A DNA stretch of 64,000 bases from an uncultured Saprospiraceae bacterium. GTDB taxonomy: Bacteria > Bacteroidota > Bacteroidia > Chitinophagales > Saprospiraceae. Both the position numbers and the translations under genes were made by a program. Positions 35,986 to 45,191 of this stretch are shown one piece after another; position 1 is the stretch's first letter; the number at the start of each line of letters is the position of its first letter. Below the pieces are notes generated by a model that saw only the letters and a list, made by a program, of their open reading frames with translations, did no database searches and was not told the DNA's origin. Where the stretch lies: positions 1-64,000 of the forward strand of contig CALLXF010000026.1 of assembly GCA_938015805.1 (NCBI GenBank), given 5' to 3'.

Positions 35986-36666
35986 ATGTTTAAAAGAGAT
36001 TTCGGCACGCAATTTACAGGATGGTCATTTATTATGGCGGCATTACTGCTTTTTTTCGGTTGGGTCTTGTCTCCTCACCACATAGGAGAATATATTGTTT
36101 TTGATGACTTTGCAGCAGTGGGAGAAAACGTCTGGTTTTGGATTTGGATGTACAGAATTCATATTTTTGGTTGGGTTACTATGGGAATTTCCCTTTTTGC
36201 TTTAGTGTCCATTACATCTCGAAACCAAAGAGTACTTATGCTACCAGGAGCGGGCATGGTCATCATAGGAACTTTTACCTTAGCCATTGCTGCTGCATAC
36301 TTTTATAATCATGGAGCATGGGGAGTAGGACAAACGGCTGGTATGTCGTCCGCTGAGATAGAAGAATTTATGGAGAAACTACTTTTTACTAATCAGTATG
36401 TCACCTGTTTTATCCGCTTTGGTCGTATTTTCTCAGGAGTGGGATTAATTATTCTAGGAGCAGGATTTTTAAAGTGGGACATGTTTCATAAAGCACTAAC
36501 GTGGTTTACTATTTTATTAGGCCTAGTTGCCATGTGCATTATTTTATTTATACCTGATAATTTTGAAATTTACAAGCCTGTATTTTATGTTAAAGTAGTT
36601 TGGTTATTAGCAATGGGAATTACTTTATTAGTGAGAGGAATTAACCTTACCGAAGCTTCAGCATAA
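35986..36666 (+). CDS. Membrane protein of unknown function
   Basis: 226 residues with six or seven hydrophobic segments (for example FIMAALLLFFGWVLS, IFGWVTMGISLFALVSI, LTWFTILLGLVAMCIILF). No known catalytic motif is visible; conserved-looking aromatic residues and His cluster at HHIGEYIVFDDF and WMYRIHIFGW. It is transcribed away from the sulfur operon through a shared region with two Crp/Fnr-type sites, and convergent with the Crp/Fnr gene 40 bases on. Co-regulation with sulfite oxidation is therefore likely, function unknown. Confidence 0.75.
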   Translation: MFKRDFGTQFTGWSFIMAALLLFFGWVLSPHHIGEYIVFDDFAAVGENVWFWIWMYRIHIFGWVTMGISLFALVSITSRNQRVLMLPGAGMVIIGTFTLAIAAAYFYNHGAWGVGQTAGMSSAEIEEFMEKLLFTNQYVTCFIRFGRIFSGVGLIILGAGFLKWDMFHKALTWFTILLGLVAMCIILFIPDNFEIYKPVFYVKVVWLLAMGITLLVRGINLTEASA

Positions 36667-36706
36667 AAATCGTAATAAGAAAAATAAAAATTACAGATAA
36701 GATCAT

Positions 36707-37372
36707 TTAGAACAAGAACTCTAATAGATCTACACGATTTCGATATTGTTTAATGACACCTTCTTCCTCTAGTTTTTTCATAAGTCTAGAGATAACAACG
36801 CGAGAAGAGTTTAAGTCATGTGCAATCTGTAAATGAGTGATTTTTAGCTTTCCATTTTGCATCAGCTTTGCACGATTACGGAGATATTTAGATAATCTTT
36901 CTTCCATGTTATGAAACGCCAGATTATCTATAGCCTCTAGCATTTCATTCATTCTAGAGTTGTATGATTCTAGAACAAAACTCCTCCAGCTTTGATATTT
37001 AACCATCCATAAATCCATATATTTTACGGGTATAAAGAGGATTTCAGTAGGTTCCTCAGTCATGGCGGAAATGACACTTTTTGACAAACTAGAGCAACAT
37101 TTTAAAGTCATTGCACACGTATCTCCTAGCTCGAGATAATACAATAGTAATTCTTCTCCATTTTTGTCTTCTGTCATCACCTTCAAGCTACCAGAAATAA
37201 TAAGCGGCATATGGGTAATCGTCTCACCAATTGAAATAAGCTCTGTATACTCTGCAATTTTTCTTAACTCGCCAGCATTACATATTTCATCGATCAGCTC
37301 CTTTTCAAATAGATTTTGAAAACGTTCTAACAAATCATTGTTAGTAACTATGTCAGAAAAATTAAACGCCAT
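36707..37372 (-). CDS. Crp/Fnr-family transcription regulator with clustered cysteines
   Basis: 221 residues. The N-terminal cyclic-nucleotide-binding-like beta-roll (about 20-130) is followed by the dimer helix and a C-terminal HTH_Crp domain with THLQIAHDLNSSRVVISRLMK. Four cysteines stand out: Cys31 and the cluster Cys86, Cys92, Cys93 (GDTCAMTLKCC), near the loop where CRP binds cAMP. The residues that bind cAMP phosphate are not obvious. Redox or thiol-persulfide sensing is a plausible role, given the neighbouring sulfur operon and the two palindromic sites, but this is inference. Confidence 0.9.
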   Translation of the reverse strand: MAFNFSDIVTNNDLLERFQNLFEKELIDEICNAGELRKIAEYTELISIGETITHMPLIISGSLKVMTEDKNGEELLLYYLELGDTCAMTLKCCSSLSKSVISAMTEEPTEILFIPVKYMDLWMVKYQSWRSFVLESYNSRMNEMLEAIDNLAFHNMEERLSKYLRNRAKLMQNGKLKITHLQIAHDLNSSRVVISRLMKKLEEEGVIKQYRNRVDLLEFLF

Positions 37373-37455
37373 ATAGTTAAAGATATGTTTTTAGCTACTT
37401 AGTAAAATGAAAAAGAATTATAAAGCCAATGATAGCAATCTTAAAATCAAATTAT

Positions 37456-39093
37456 TTATGATAAATACTTCCCCACGATAGGCATCCTTCTACCCATCCC
37501 AAATGCCTTGGAAGACACCCTCAAAACAGGAGCGGTCTGATATCTTTTAAACTCATTAATATTTACTAATCTCAGGATCCTTTTTACTAATTTTTCGTCA
37601 TGGCCCATGGCAATAATATCCTGAGGCCCTTTCTGATTTTCTATATATTCATATAATATCTCATCGAGGATAGCATAGTCAGGAAGGCTATCAGAGTCTT
37701 TTTGATTGGGCCGTAATTCGGCAGATGGCGGTTTTGTAATTGTATTTCGGGGAATAACTTCTGCGTCTTTATTCATATATTCTGCCAGTTCAAAAACTTC
37801 AGTTTTATACACATCCGCTATAACAGAAATTCCACCACAGAGATCTCCATAGAGTGTACCATATCCTACAGCCATCTCACTTTTATTAGACGTGTTTAAC
37901 ACAATGTTCCCAAATTTATTGGACAATGCCATGTTAAGCATACCTCTTATTCGTGCTTGTATATTTTCTTCTGTTACATTAAATTCTAAGTCTTTAAAAA
38001 TGGGTGCTAACTCATTCGCGTAAGCGTCATAAATATCTTTAATCGCGATGATATCATAATGTATACCTAAATTCTCAGCTAGTAGTCTTGCATCGTTTAC
38101 CGAATGATCAGAAGAAAACTGAGATGGCATTAAAAGTACCCGGACATTTTCTTTCCCTAGGGCTCTCTGTGCAAGTACTGCTGTCACTGCAGAATCGATC
38201 CCACCAGATAAACCAAGTATCGCTTTTTTAAATCCTAATTTTCCAAAGTAATCCTTTATTCCTAGGACCAAAGCATCATGAATCTTTTCTATTTTGTTAT
38301 ACTGCTGAATATCATTTTTACCTCCTTGCATCACCTCTTCTAAATCAAATGTTTGCAATGCTTCTTTAAAATAATCCATCTCTTTATATGCAAGACCATC
38401 TGGAGACATCACGACCGATCCACCTGCAAAAATAACCTCGGTCTGAGCACCGATATGATTAATATAAAACATAGGAAGCTGATATTTCTCGACATTCTTT
38501 TTTAGGATATGCATTCTATTATCCGCATGGTTGTAACTAAATGGAGAAGCGGAAACATTAATTACAAAGTCCGGCTTAAGAGGCATCATCTCATCTAATG
38601 GACAAATGGTATAAAGCGGATTATCATTGCCTATATTCCAGATATCCTCACAAACTGTCAAGGCTATTTTTTTTCCTTTAAATTCTACAATTCCAAATTT
38701 ACTAGCTGGCTCAAAATATCGATACTCATCAAAAATATCATATGTTGGTAAAAGTGCTTTATGCTGTACATATTTTACCTCTCCGTCTGCAATAAAGTAA
38801 ACAGAATTATACAAATCTTTTCCTTCCGGGACAGGATTACGTGTAGGTGCTCCCAGCACTATGGCTATATTCTCAGACAATGCTGTAACCCGATCAATCA
38901 TTTTTTCCGAAAGTTCGATAAAGTCATCAAACTCCAGAAAATCTCTAGGAGGATAACCACATGTGGCTAATTCGCCAAAGCAAACAATATCTGCATTCTC
39001 TTGTTTTGCTTTCGAGACAGCTATTTTTATTTTTTCAAAGTTTCCTTCAAAATTGCCTATATGATAATTGAGTTGAGCGATTGATATTTTCAT
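37456..39093 (-). CDS. nadE: Glutamine-dependent NAD+ synthetase
   Basis: 545 residues. The N-terminal nitrilase-type glutaminase (1-250) has the catalytic triad Glu41 (FGELATCG), Lys112 (HKALLPTYD) and Cys148 (TVCEDIW). The C-terminal synthetase has the PP-loop SGGIDS (296-301) and the NAD substrate-binding segment NTSNKSEMAVGYGT. It amidates nicotinic acid adenine dinucleotide to NAD using ammonia from glutamine. A TAAGTTTG -7 element lies only five bases before the ATG, so a leaderless or nearly leaderless transcript is possible. Confidence 0.96.
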   Translation of the reverse strand: MKISIAQLNYHIGNFEGNFEKIKIAVSKAKQENADIVCFGELATCGYPPRDFLEFDDFIELSEKMIDRVTALSENIAIVLGAPTRNPVPEGKDLYNSVYFIADGEVKYVQHKALLPTYDIFDEYRYFEPASKFGIVEFKGKKIALTVCEDIWNIGNDNPLYTICPLDEMMPLKPDFVINVSASPFSYNHADNRMHILKKNVEKYQLPMFYINHIGAQTEVIFAGGSVVMSPDGLAYKEMDYFKEALQTFDLEEVMQGGKNDIQQYNKIEKIHDALVLGIKDYFGKLGFKKAILGLSGGIDSAVTAVLAQRALGKENVRVLLMPSQFSSDHSVNDARLLAENLGIHYDIIAIKDIYDAYANELAPIFKDLEFNVTEENIQARIRGMLNMALSNKFGNIVLNTSNKSEMAVGYGTLYGDLCGGISVIADVYKTEVFELAEYMNKDAEVIPRNTITKPPSAELRPNQKDSDSLPDYAILDEILYEYIENQKGPQDIIAMGHDEKLVKRILRLVNINEFKRYQTAPVLRVSSKAFGMGRRMPIVGKYLS

Positions 39094-39097
39094 AAAA

Positions 39098-39105
39098 CAA
39101 ACTTA
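39098..39105 (-). promoter_or_regulatory. Promoter -7 element of nadE
   Basis: On the minus strand TAAGTTTG matches TAnnTTTG exactly, four bases before the nadE start codon. If used, the mRNA would begin at or inside the start codon. Confidence 0.4.
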
Positions 39106-39239
39106 GTTACTGTTTCTAACTTTTGCATTAAGAAATTAAGAATAACAATAAATCAATAAACTCCGATTATGCATGTTTAATACATAAATCGGGATAAAAC
39201 AATCGAAAGCAGTATTTTTACCTTAACAGATATTTATTA

Positions 39240-40979
39240 ATGAGCCAATTTGTAGTATCAGCAAGAAAGTATAGACCTCAAAAATTTGAAGAGGTAGTCG
39301 GGCAAGATCATGTAGCCAGCACATTAAAAAATGCGTTAGTTAATAATCAACTTGCTCATGCCTTTCTATTTTGTGGTCCGCGAGGTGTCGGAAAAACTAC
39401 ATGTGCAAGAATACTAGCCAAAGTACTTAACTGCGAAAATCTCCAAAACCAAAGTGATCCATGTAATGAATGTAGTTCCTGCAAATCTTTTAATGATAAT
39501 GCGAGTTTTAATATCATAGAATTAGATGCAGCTTCTAATAATTCTGTAGAGCATATAAGAAATCTTATAGAACAAGTCCGATTCCAACCACAGCATGGAA
39601 CACATAAGGTCTTTATCATAGATGAGGTCCATATGCTCAGTAGTCAAGCGTTTAATGCTTTTCTTAAAACACTGGAAGAACCACCACCATATGCTGTTTT
39701 TATTTTAGCCACTACTGAAAAGCATAAAATATTACCTACTATATTATCCAGATGTCAGATTTTTGATTTTAAAAGAATCCAAAATGCCGAGATCATTACC
39801 CAATTAAAAACAATAGCAGAAAAAGAAGATGTAGCTTATGATGAAGAGGCATTAAATATCATCGCTCAGAAATCTGATGGAGCGATGCGGGATGCCCTTT
39901 CTATTTTTGATAAAGTAGTGAGTTCGACGGATCGTAATGTAAAGTATCAAGAAGTAATCGATAACCTAAATATTCTTGATTTTGATTATTTCTTTAATCT
40001 CACTAATGCATTTGCACAGGAAAATGTAAGTGAGGTTATGATTACTTTTGATGAGATCTTAAAAAAAGGTTTTGATCCGGAACTATGTTTACTGGGACTG
40101 GCAGAACATTTTAGAGAATTATTACTTGCTAAAAATGTGGCGACGCATCATCTTATCACTGCCAGTGCTGCCTTAAAAGAGAGATATATAAATCAAGCTC
40201 AGATCTTATCGCAGTCTTATCTACTAAGTGGTCTAGGAATTTTAAGCCAAGCGGACATACATTTCCAAAAGGCTAAAAACAAAAGATTGCATGCAGAAAT
40301 TTCATTGAGTAAGCTCGCACTTGTAAATCGGGAAATTATTGGCTCCAGCCAAATAAAAGAATCTGTCCAAAAAAAAACTTTAGCTGAATCCACTCATGTA
40401 ACCAAGGAGACAATTCCATCTAATAATATTCCGCTAACTAAACCAAAACAAGAAGAAAGCTCTTTAACTTCCACTGTTCAAAGGAAAACGGAAAGTCCTA
40501 TAATAAAGAAGACTATCCCTAAAATAAGTATTGGATTTAGTAGTGAGGAAGACTTGCTACATGTTATAGAAAAAGAAGAGGATAAAAAGAAGCAAAAACC
40601 TAAGGCTCTAGATTTGGATATTATTAACCAAATATGGGACACTTATATTGAAGAGGCTAATTCGCCTTCATTAAAAGCCAGTCTTAAGGTCAAGGATTTT
40701 GAACTTTTAGTTAGTAAGTTGATCATAAATTTACCATCGCCTAGTGTTTTAAATACGGTGGTACAGGAAGAAGGACTTCTAAATAGGATAAGAAATGCTT
40801 TTGATATAAGCGATTTAGAAATTACTCCATTATTAAACAATGAGAAATTTCCAGATCATAAAAAATTTACACCAAAAAAGAAGATGAGTAACCGAGAAAA
40901 GTATGAGATGATGTATCAGGCTAACCCTTTACTAAAAAGTCTTAAAAACAAATTTGAGTTAAAGGTGGACTCGGATTAA
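39240..40979 (+). CDS. dnaX: DNA polymerase III subunits gamma and tau
   Basis: 579 residues as tau. Clamp-loader AAA+ ATPase: Walker A FCGPRGVGKTTCAR (about 44-57), zinc-binding Cys65, Cys75, Cys78, Cys81, Walker B VFIIDEVHML (about 124-133), and the SRC sensor (170-172). Domains I-III end near residue 365; the rest is the tau-specific C-terminal part. Codons 377-380 contain an A9 run after which both other frames stop almost at once, so a shorter gamma product of about 382 residues may be made. The Crp/Fnr-like gene starts 11 bases after the stop. Confidence 0.96.
   Translation: MSQFVVSARKYRPQKFEEVVGQDHVASTLKNALVNNQLAHAFLFCGPRGVGKTTCARILAKVLNCENLQNQSDPCNECSSCKSFNDNASFNIIELDAASNNSVEHIRNLIEQVRFQPQHGTHKVFIIDEVHMLSSQAFNAFLKTLEEPPPYAVFILATTEKHKILPTILSRCQIFDFKRIQNAEIITQLKTIAEKEDVAYDEEALNIIAQKSDGAMRDALSIFDKVVSSTDRNVKYQEVIDNLNILDFDYFFNLTNAFAQENVSEVMITFDEILKKGFDPELCLLGLAEHFRELLLAKNVATHHLITASAALKERYINQAQILSQSYLLSGLGILSQADIHFQKAKNKRLHAEISLSKLALVNREIIGSSQIKESVQKKTLAESTHVTKETIPSNNIPLTKPKQEESSLTSTVQRKTESPIIKKTIPKISIGFSSEEDLLHVIEKEEDKKKQKPKALDLDIINQIWDTYIEEANSPSLKASLKVKDFELLVSKLIINLPSPSVLNTVVQEEGLLNRIRNAFDISDLEITPLLNNEKFPDHKKFTPKKKMSNREKYEMMYQANPLLKSLKNKFELKVDSD
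40369..40377 (+). other. Candidate slippage site for dnaX gamma
   Basis: Nine consecutive A residues in frame CAA-AAA-AAA-ACT. A -1 shift reads AAC TTT AGC TGA (stop at 40385-40387); a +1 shift reads CTT TAG (stop at 40381-40383). The run sits at the junction of the ATPase/collar part and the tau tail. Confidence 0.55.
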
Positions 40980-40990
40980 TTATAGATGTT

Positions 40991-41677
40991 ATGAAAGAAC
41001 AATCACTTTGGTATTTAGAAAATTTAGATGTAGGTAATATCTTTTGTCCTACAAAACTGGGTTCTACGGTAGATGACAAACATTCTAAGAACTATAGTAA
41101 AGGAGATTATATTTATTTACCCGAACAGAGTTCAGATAAAATCTTTTTTATCAATTCTGGAAGTGTAAAAATAGGTTCGATTAATGATGGAGGAAAAGAG
41201 ATTACAAAAGCCATTTTAAATAATGGAGAAGTCTTTGGGGAGTTATCAATGATAGGAGAAGAAAAAAGAAGGGATTTTGCAGTCGCTATGGAAGATTGTA
41301 TGATTTGTTCTATAACGACAGACGAAATGAAACATCTTATTAAAGATCATAGTAATCTTAATTTATTTTTGATGCGAGTTATGGGATCCAGAGTTTTAGA
41401 AATGGAACAACGCCTAGAATCTCTAGTTTTCAAAGACAGTCGGAGTAGGGTAATCGAGTATTTAAACGAATTAGTTACTAAAAAAGGGCAAAGAGTGGGA
41501 TATGAATGGGTTGTACGTAAATTTATTACACATCAAGAAATAGCAAATTTAACAGCCACTTCACGCCAAACGGTAACTACAGTCCTGAATGAACTAAGGA
41601 ACGATAATATCATCACATTCAATAGAAAGCGATTATTAGTTCGCGATATTGATAAATTAAAAGAAGAAATTTCGTAA
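40991..41677 (+). CDS. Crp/Fnr-family transcription regulator
   Basis: 228 residues. The nucleotide-binding-like domain (about 25-140) contains GEVFGELSMIGEEKRRDFAV, closer to the cAMP-pocket pattern than in the other regulator of this window, though the usual Arg-Ser pair is not intact. The HTH is ITHQEIANLTATSRQTVTTV. It starts 11 bases after dnaX and is probably co-transcribed with it. No clear target operator was found in nearby non-coding DNA. Confidence 0.92.
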   Translation: MKEQSLWYLENLDVGNIFCPTKLGSTVDDKHSKNYSKGDYIYLPEQSSDKIFFINSGSVKIGSINDGGKEITKAILNNGEVFGELSMIGEEKRRDFAVAMEDCMICSITTDEMKHLIKDHSNLNLFLMRVMGSRVLEMEQRLESLVFKDSRSRVIEYLNELVTKKGQRVGYEWVVRKFITHQEIANLTATSRQTVTTVLNELRNDNIITFNRKRLLVRDIDKLKEEIS

Positions 41678-41812
41678 TTTTAGTGACGAATTAGTTTTGC
41701 CATACGTCTTGTTACTGAATCATCTGATCTAGTACTAAATTTCCAGTATAAATTTTAACGTTTTCATTAGCGATTTATCGCTATGTAATTTATTCTTTAT
41801 AGAATTTTTAAA

Positions 41813-41820
41813 TATTTTTG
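41813..41820 (+). promoter_or_regulatory. Promoter -7 element of the OmpA-family gene
   Basis: TATTTTTG exactly matches TAnnTTTG, 21 bases before the ATG at 41842. It overlaps an alternative in-frame start at 41818, which argues that the ATG at 41842 is the real one. Confidence 0.6.
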
Positions 41821-41841
41821 CGACTTAAACTAAACACAACA

Positions 41842-43644
41842 ATGAAAAGATTAACGATCACGTTATCGTTCGCACTGTTTTTTGCATGTACTTATGCACA
41901 AAATGTTGATAGTGTAGAATGGAAAAACAATAGCAAATTCTCAATTGGACTTCACTTAGGTGCTTCTCAATCAGGAACTGATACACACAGTTGGGGAAGA
42001 CATGGAGAAGGTATTTTAGACAAAGCAGCTTTTGCTTTTGGTGCAAATGCGAGATACTCTTTATCTGATAACCTTGGTCTTAGAGCAAACTTTTTTAGCA
42101 CAAAAATCAGTGGAGATGATAACGATCTTACAGGTCCTTGTAATTCTCTTGATGCTGATGGAAACGAAACACCAGATGATGATGATAACCCATGTCATCA
42201 AAATAGAGGATGGTCATTCACCTCTCCACTTACTGAGGTAAGTTTAGACTTAGAGTGGGAACTATTTGGACATAAAAGAAATCAATCTGATGCCTTTTAT
42301 GATGCAAATGGTAACAGAGTAAATGTGAGAAACATCATGATGAGTGATGCTACTTACTATGATAAAGATGGTGACATCGCAGATCTTTCTTCTTTTGGAA
42401 AGACAAAGAAAGTAATTACTCCTTATTTTGGAATCGGTGCAGCTGCTACTTTTGTAAATCCTGATATAGACTTCGGTGATACAGACGTACCAGGGAACGC
42501 AGCTTTTCTAGCTAATAAAGCTACAGATGAGGAAAACTTCAAAAAATTACAATGGCAGTTTCCTGTAACTGCAGGTTTAAGATTTGATCTTACAGAAAAA
42601 TTATTCCTAGATCTAGAAGCTAGAGGTGTATTACAGACTAGTGATATGTTAGACGGAATGGAAGCAGTTACTAATAATGGTAACGAATTAAACAATGATG
42701 ATTCTTATCAGATGTTATTAGCTAGACTTTCTATTAGATTAGGAGGAATAGGAGATTCTGATAAAGATGGAATCAACGATAATGTAGATCAGTGTCCTAA
42801 TGAGCCGGGTTTAGTATCTCAGTGGGGATGTCCTGATACAGATGGTGACGGTATCATCGATAAGATGGATGCTTGTCCTAATGTACCTGGAATAAAAAGA
42901 ATGAATGGTTGTGCAGATACAGATGGTGATAATATCGCTGACAATAAAGATGATTGTCCTAAAGTAGCAGGTATCGCTAGATTCAATGGTTGTCCTGATA
43001 CAGACGGTGACGGTATCCAAGATAAAGATGACAAATGTGTAAACACTCCAGGTGAGAAAGCTTACAACGGTTGTCCTGCTCCAGATAGAGATAAGGATGG
43101 TGTATTAGATGCAAATGATCCTTGTCCTGATACTTACGGAACAGTAAAAGGATGTCCTGATACAGACGGTGACGGTATCATCGATATAGAAGATAAATGT
43201 CCTACCGTAAAAGGTATAGCTGCAGAAAAAGGTTGTCCTAAAAAGATAGTTAAACCAGCAGTTACAAGACCAGTTCTTTTAACATGTGAGACTATTTACT
43301 TTAACACTAACCAGTCTTCTGTAAGTAATAACACAAAAGATAGATACCTAGACTCTAAAGAAAATATGGCGATCTTTAATAGAGCCTTAGCTAAATTAAA
43401 AGAAAACCCATCTTATAGAGCTGTAGTACAAGGTCATACAGATAGTAGAAATACCGAAGAATATAACCAAGCTTTATCAGAAAGAAGAGCTAACGAAGTA
43501 TTACAGGATCTTTTGAAAAAAGGATTTGATGCAAGCAGAACAAGTGCTGTAGGTTTTGGTGAGTTATCCCCAGTATCATCTAATGATACTAAAGAAGGTA
43601 GAGCACAAAACAGAAGAGTAGAAATCTGTATCTACGATAGATAG
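41842..43644 (+). CDS. OmpA-family outer membrane protein with thrombospondin type 3 repeats
   Basis: 600 residues from the ATG at 41842, giving the signal peptide MKRLTITLSFALFFACTYAQ. Residues about 20-310 form an eight-strand-type outer membrane barrel; six or seven calcium-binding TSP3 repeats follow (DTDGDGI and DxCP units, about 310-470). The C-terminal OmpA domain (about 475-600) has the peptidoglycan-binding segments VVQGHTDSRNTEEYNQ and LSERRANEV. It links the outer membrane to the cell wall. The promoter and terminator suggest a single-gene, probably highly expressed unit. Confidence 0.94.
   Translation: MKRLTITLSFALFFACTYAQNVDSVEWKNNSKFSIGLHLGASQSGTDTHSWGRHGEGILDKAAFAFGANARYSLSDNLGLRANFFSTKISGDDNDLTGPCNSLDADGNETPDDDDNPCHQNRGWSFTSPLTEVSLDLEWELFGHKRNQSDAFYDANGNRVNVRNIMMSDATYYDKDGDIADLSSFGKTKKVITPYFGIGAAATFVNPDIDFGDTDVPGNAAFLANKATDEENFKKLQWQFPVTAGLRFDLTEKLFLDLEARGVLQTSDMLDGMEAVTNNGNELNNDDSYQMLLARLSIRLGGIGDSDKDGINDNVDQCPNEPGLVSQWGCPDTDGDGIIDKMDACPNVPGIKRMNGCADTDGDNIADNKDDCPKVAGIARFNGCPDTDGDGIQDKDDKCVNTPGEKAYNGCPAPDRDKDGVLDANDPCPDTYGTVKGCPDTDGDGIIDIEDKCPTVKGIAAEKGCPKKIVKPAVTRPVLLTCETIYFNTNQSSVSNNTKDRYLDSKENMAIFNRALAKLKENPSYRAVVQGHTDSRNTEEYNQALSERRANEVLQDLLKKGFDASRTSAVGFGELSPVSSNDTKEGRAQNRRVEICIYDR
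42829..43179 (+). repeat. In-gene direct repeats spaced exactly 162 bases apart
   Basis: A 27-base sequence beginning TGTCCTGATACAGACGGTG is present at 42991-43017 and 43153-43179, identical, and at 42829-42855 with one change. Both intervals are 162 bases (54 codons). They encode TSP3 repeats of the OmpA-family protein, and recombination between them would add or remove 54 residues in frame. Confidence 0.9.
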
Positions 43645-43664
43645 TAGATAACTAAATAATATTC

Positions 43665-43697
43665 AAGGGGATTGGCATTTGTCGATCCCCTTTTTTT
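43665..43697 (+). terminator. Rho-independent terminator of the OmpA-family gene
   Basis: AAGGGGAT (43665-43672) pairs with ATCCCCTT (43685-43692) and the T tract continues to 43697. Confidence 0.92.
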
Positions 43698-43791
43698 ATG
43701 CCTTACGGCGAATGGTAAAAGTTTGTCGATTATCCCCGATTGTATTTTAAAAACTCTATTTTAGGAGGTTTAAAGAAAAACAATCTACTCT

Positions 43792-45165
43792 ATGGATAAA
43801 CTACGAGATCAGCCACAGTTGTTTGGTCACCCGATCGGGTTATACGTCTTATTTTTTACTGAAATGTGGGAGCGATTCTCCTATTATGGTATGCGAGCAA
43901 TCCTTGTCTTGTACATCACGTCCAAAACAATCGGTGAAAACCCTGGAATGGGCTGGACAGATGGAGAGGCACTCGTACTATACGGATGGTATACCATGCT
44001 CGTATATGTTGCATCCATTCCAGGAGGAATCATAGCTGATAAAATCATAGGTCAAAAAAAGGCTGTTCTATGGGGAGGAATTATTTTAGTTGCTGGTCAT
44101 ACTATTTTAGCGATTACACAAGACTGGGCATTTTATACTGGACTAGGATTAATTATAGCTGGTGTAGGATTGCTAAAGCCTAATATTTCTACTATGGTCG
44201 GGGGCCTATATGACACTAATGATGAAAGAAGGGATAAAGGATTTACTATTTTCTACATAGGTATCAACGTTGGTGCTTTTCTATCTAGTTTAATAGTAGG
44301 GTATGTTGGAGAGTACATTGGATGGCATTATGGATTTGGACTTGCAGGAATCGGTATGCTAGCAGGACTATTAGTCTATGTGTGGGGTCTAAAACATTTA
44401 AAACTCGTGGGTAACTATTTAGGGGAAGCAGATAATCCACAAAAAGAAGAACTAAATAAACCATTGACGAAAGTCGAGAAAGATAGAATGATTGTAATGT
44501 TCCTATCCTTCCTACTGATCATCGTTTTCTGGGGAGCGTTCGAACAAGCAGGGGGGCTAATGAATCTTTATGCCGACAATAAAACAGATAGAATGCTGAT
44601 GGGATGGGAAGTTCCAGCATCATGGTTCCAATCTGTCAATGCATTTTTTATCATTACACTAGGAACAGCTGTTGCTGGTTTTTGGTATAGATGGAAAATG
44701 AAAGGGAAAGAAGGGTCTTCTCTATTTAAAATGGCAATCGGTCTTATAATTATGGGTCTGGGTTTTATGTTTATGAGATTTGCAGCTCAAGAATTTGAAG
44801 CCACAGGATCATCTGCTATGTACTGGTTAATACTTGCCTACCTACTACACACAATCGGAGAATTATGTGCCTCTCCTGTTGCATTATCTTTTATAACTAA
44901 ACTGGCTCCCGTAAAATATGCCTCCCTTATGATGGGAGCTTACTTTGCAGCTACGGGACTTGGAAATAAGGTAGCCGGATTAGTAGGATCAGCAGCAGAA
45001 GGAGCTGGCGAAAAAGCAATTTTTACTGGTATTGTGATATTTACAGTTTCGGTAGGACTAATTGTACTAGCTCTATTAAAACCTTTAAAAAGATTAACCC
45101 ACGGTGCAGAAGATTTAGTCCTAGATGACAATGACGAGGCCGAGGGATTCGAATTAGCATCATAA
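43792..45165 (+). CDS. POT-family proton-coupled peptide transporter
   Basis: 457 residues with about 12-14 membrane helices. The POT signature is present: TEMWERFSYYGMRAILVLY at the N-terminus (the E-x-x-E-R-F motif), GGIIADKIIGQKKAV, and FYIGINVGAFLSSLIVG. It imports di- or tripeptides across the inner membrane with protons. It is the first of two adjacent paralogues, 26 bases apart. Confidence 0.95.
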   Translation: MDKLRDQPQLFGHPIGLYVLFFTEMWERFSYYGMRAILVLYITSKTIGENPGMGWTDGEALVLYGWYTMLVYVASIPGGIIADKIIGQKKAVLWGGIILVAGHTILAITQDWAFYTGLGLIIAGVGLLKPNISTMVGGLYDTNDERRDKGFTIFYIGINVGAFLSSLIVGYVGEYIGWHYGFGLAGIGMLAGLLVYVWGLKHLKLVGNYLGEADNPQKEELNKPLTKVEKDRMIVMFLSFLLIIVFWGAFEQAGGLMNLYADNKTDRMLMGWEVPASWFQSVNAFFIITLGTAVAGFWYRWKMKGKEGSSLFKMAIGLIIMGLGFMFMRFAAQEFEATGSSAMYWLILAYLLHTIGELCASPVALSFITKLAPVKYASLMMGAYFAATGLGNKVAGLVGSAAEGAGEKAIFTGIVIFTVSVGLIVLALLKPLKRLTHGAEDLVLDDNDEAEGFELAS

Positions 45166-45191
45166 TAAAAATATAAACTAACTGTATAAAT

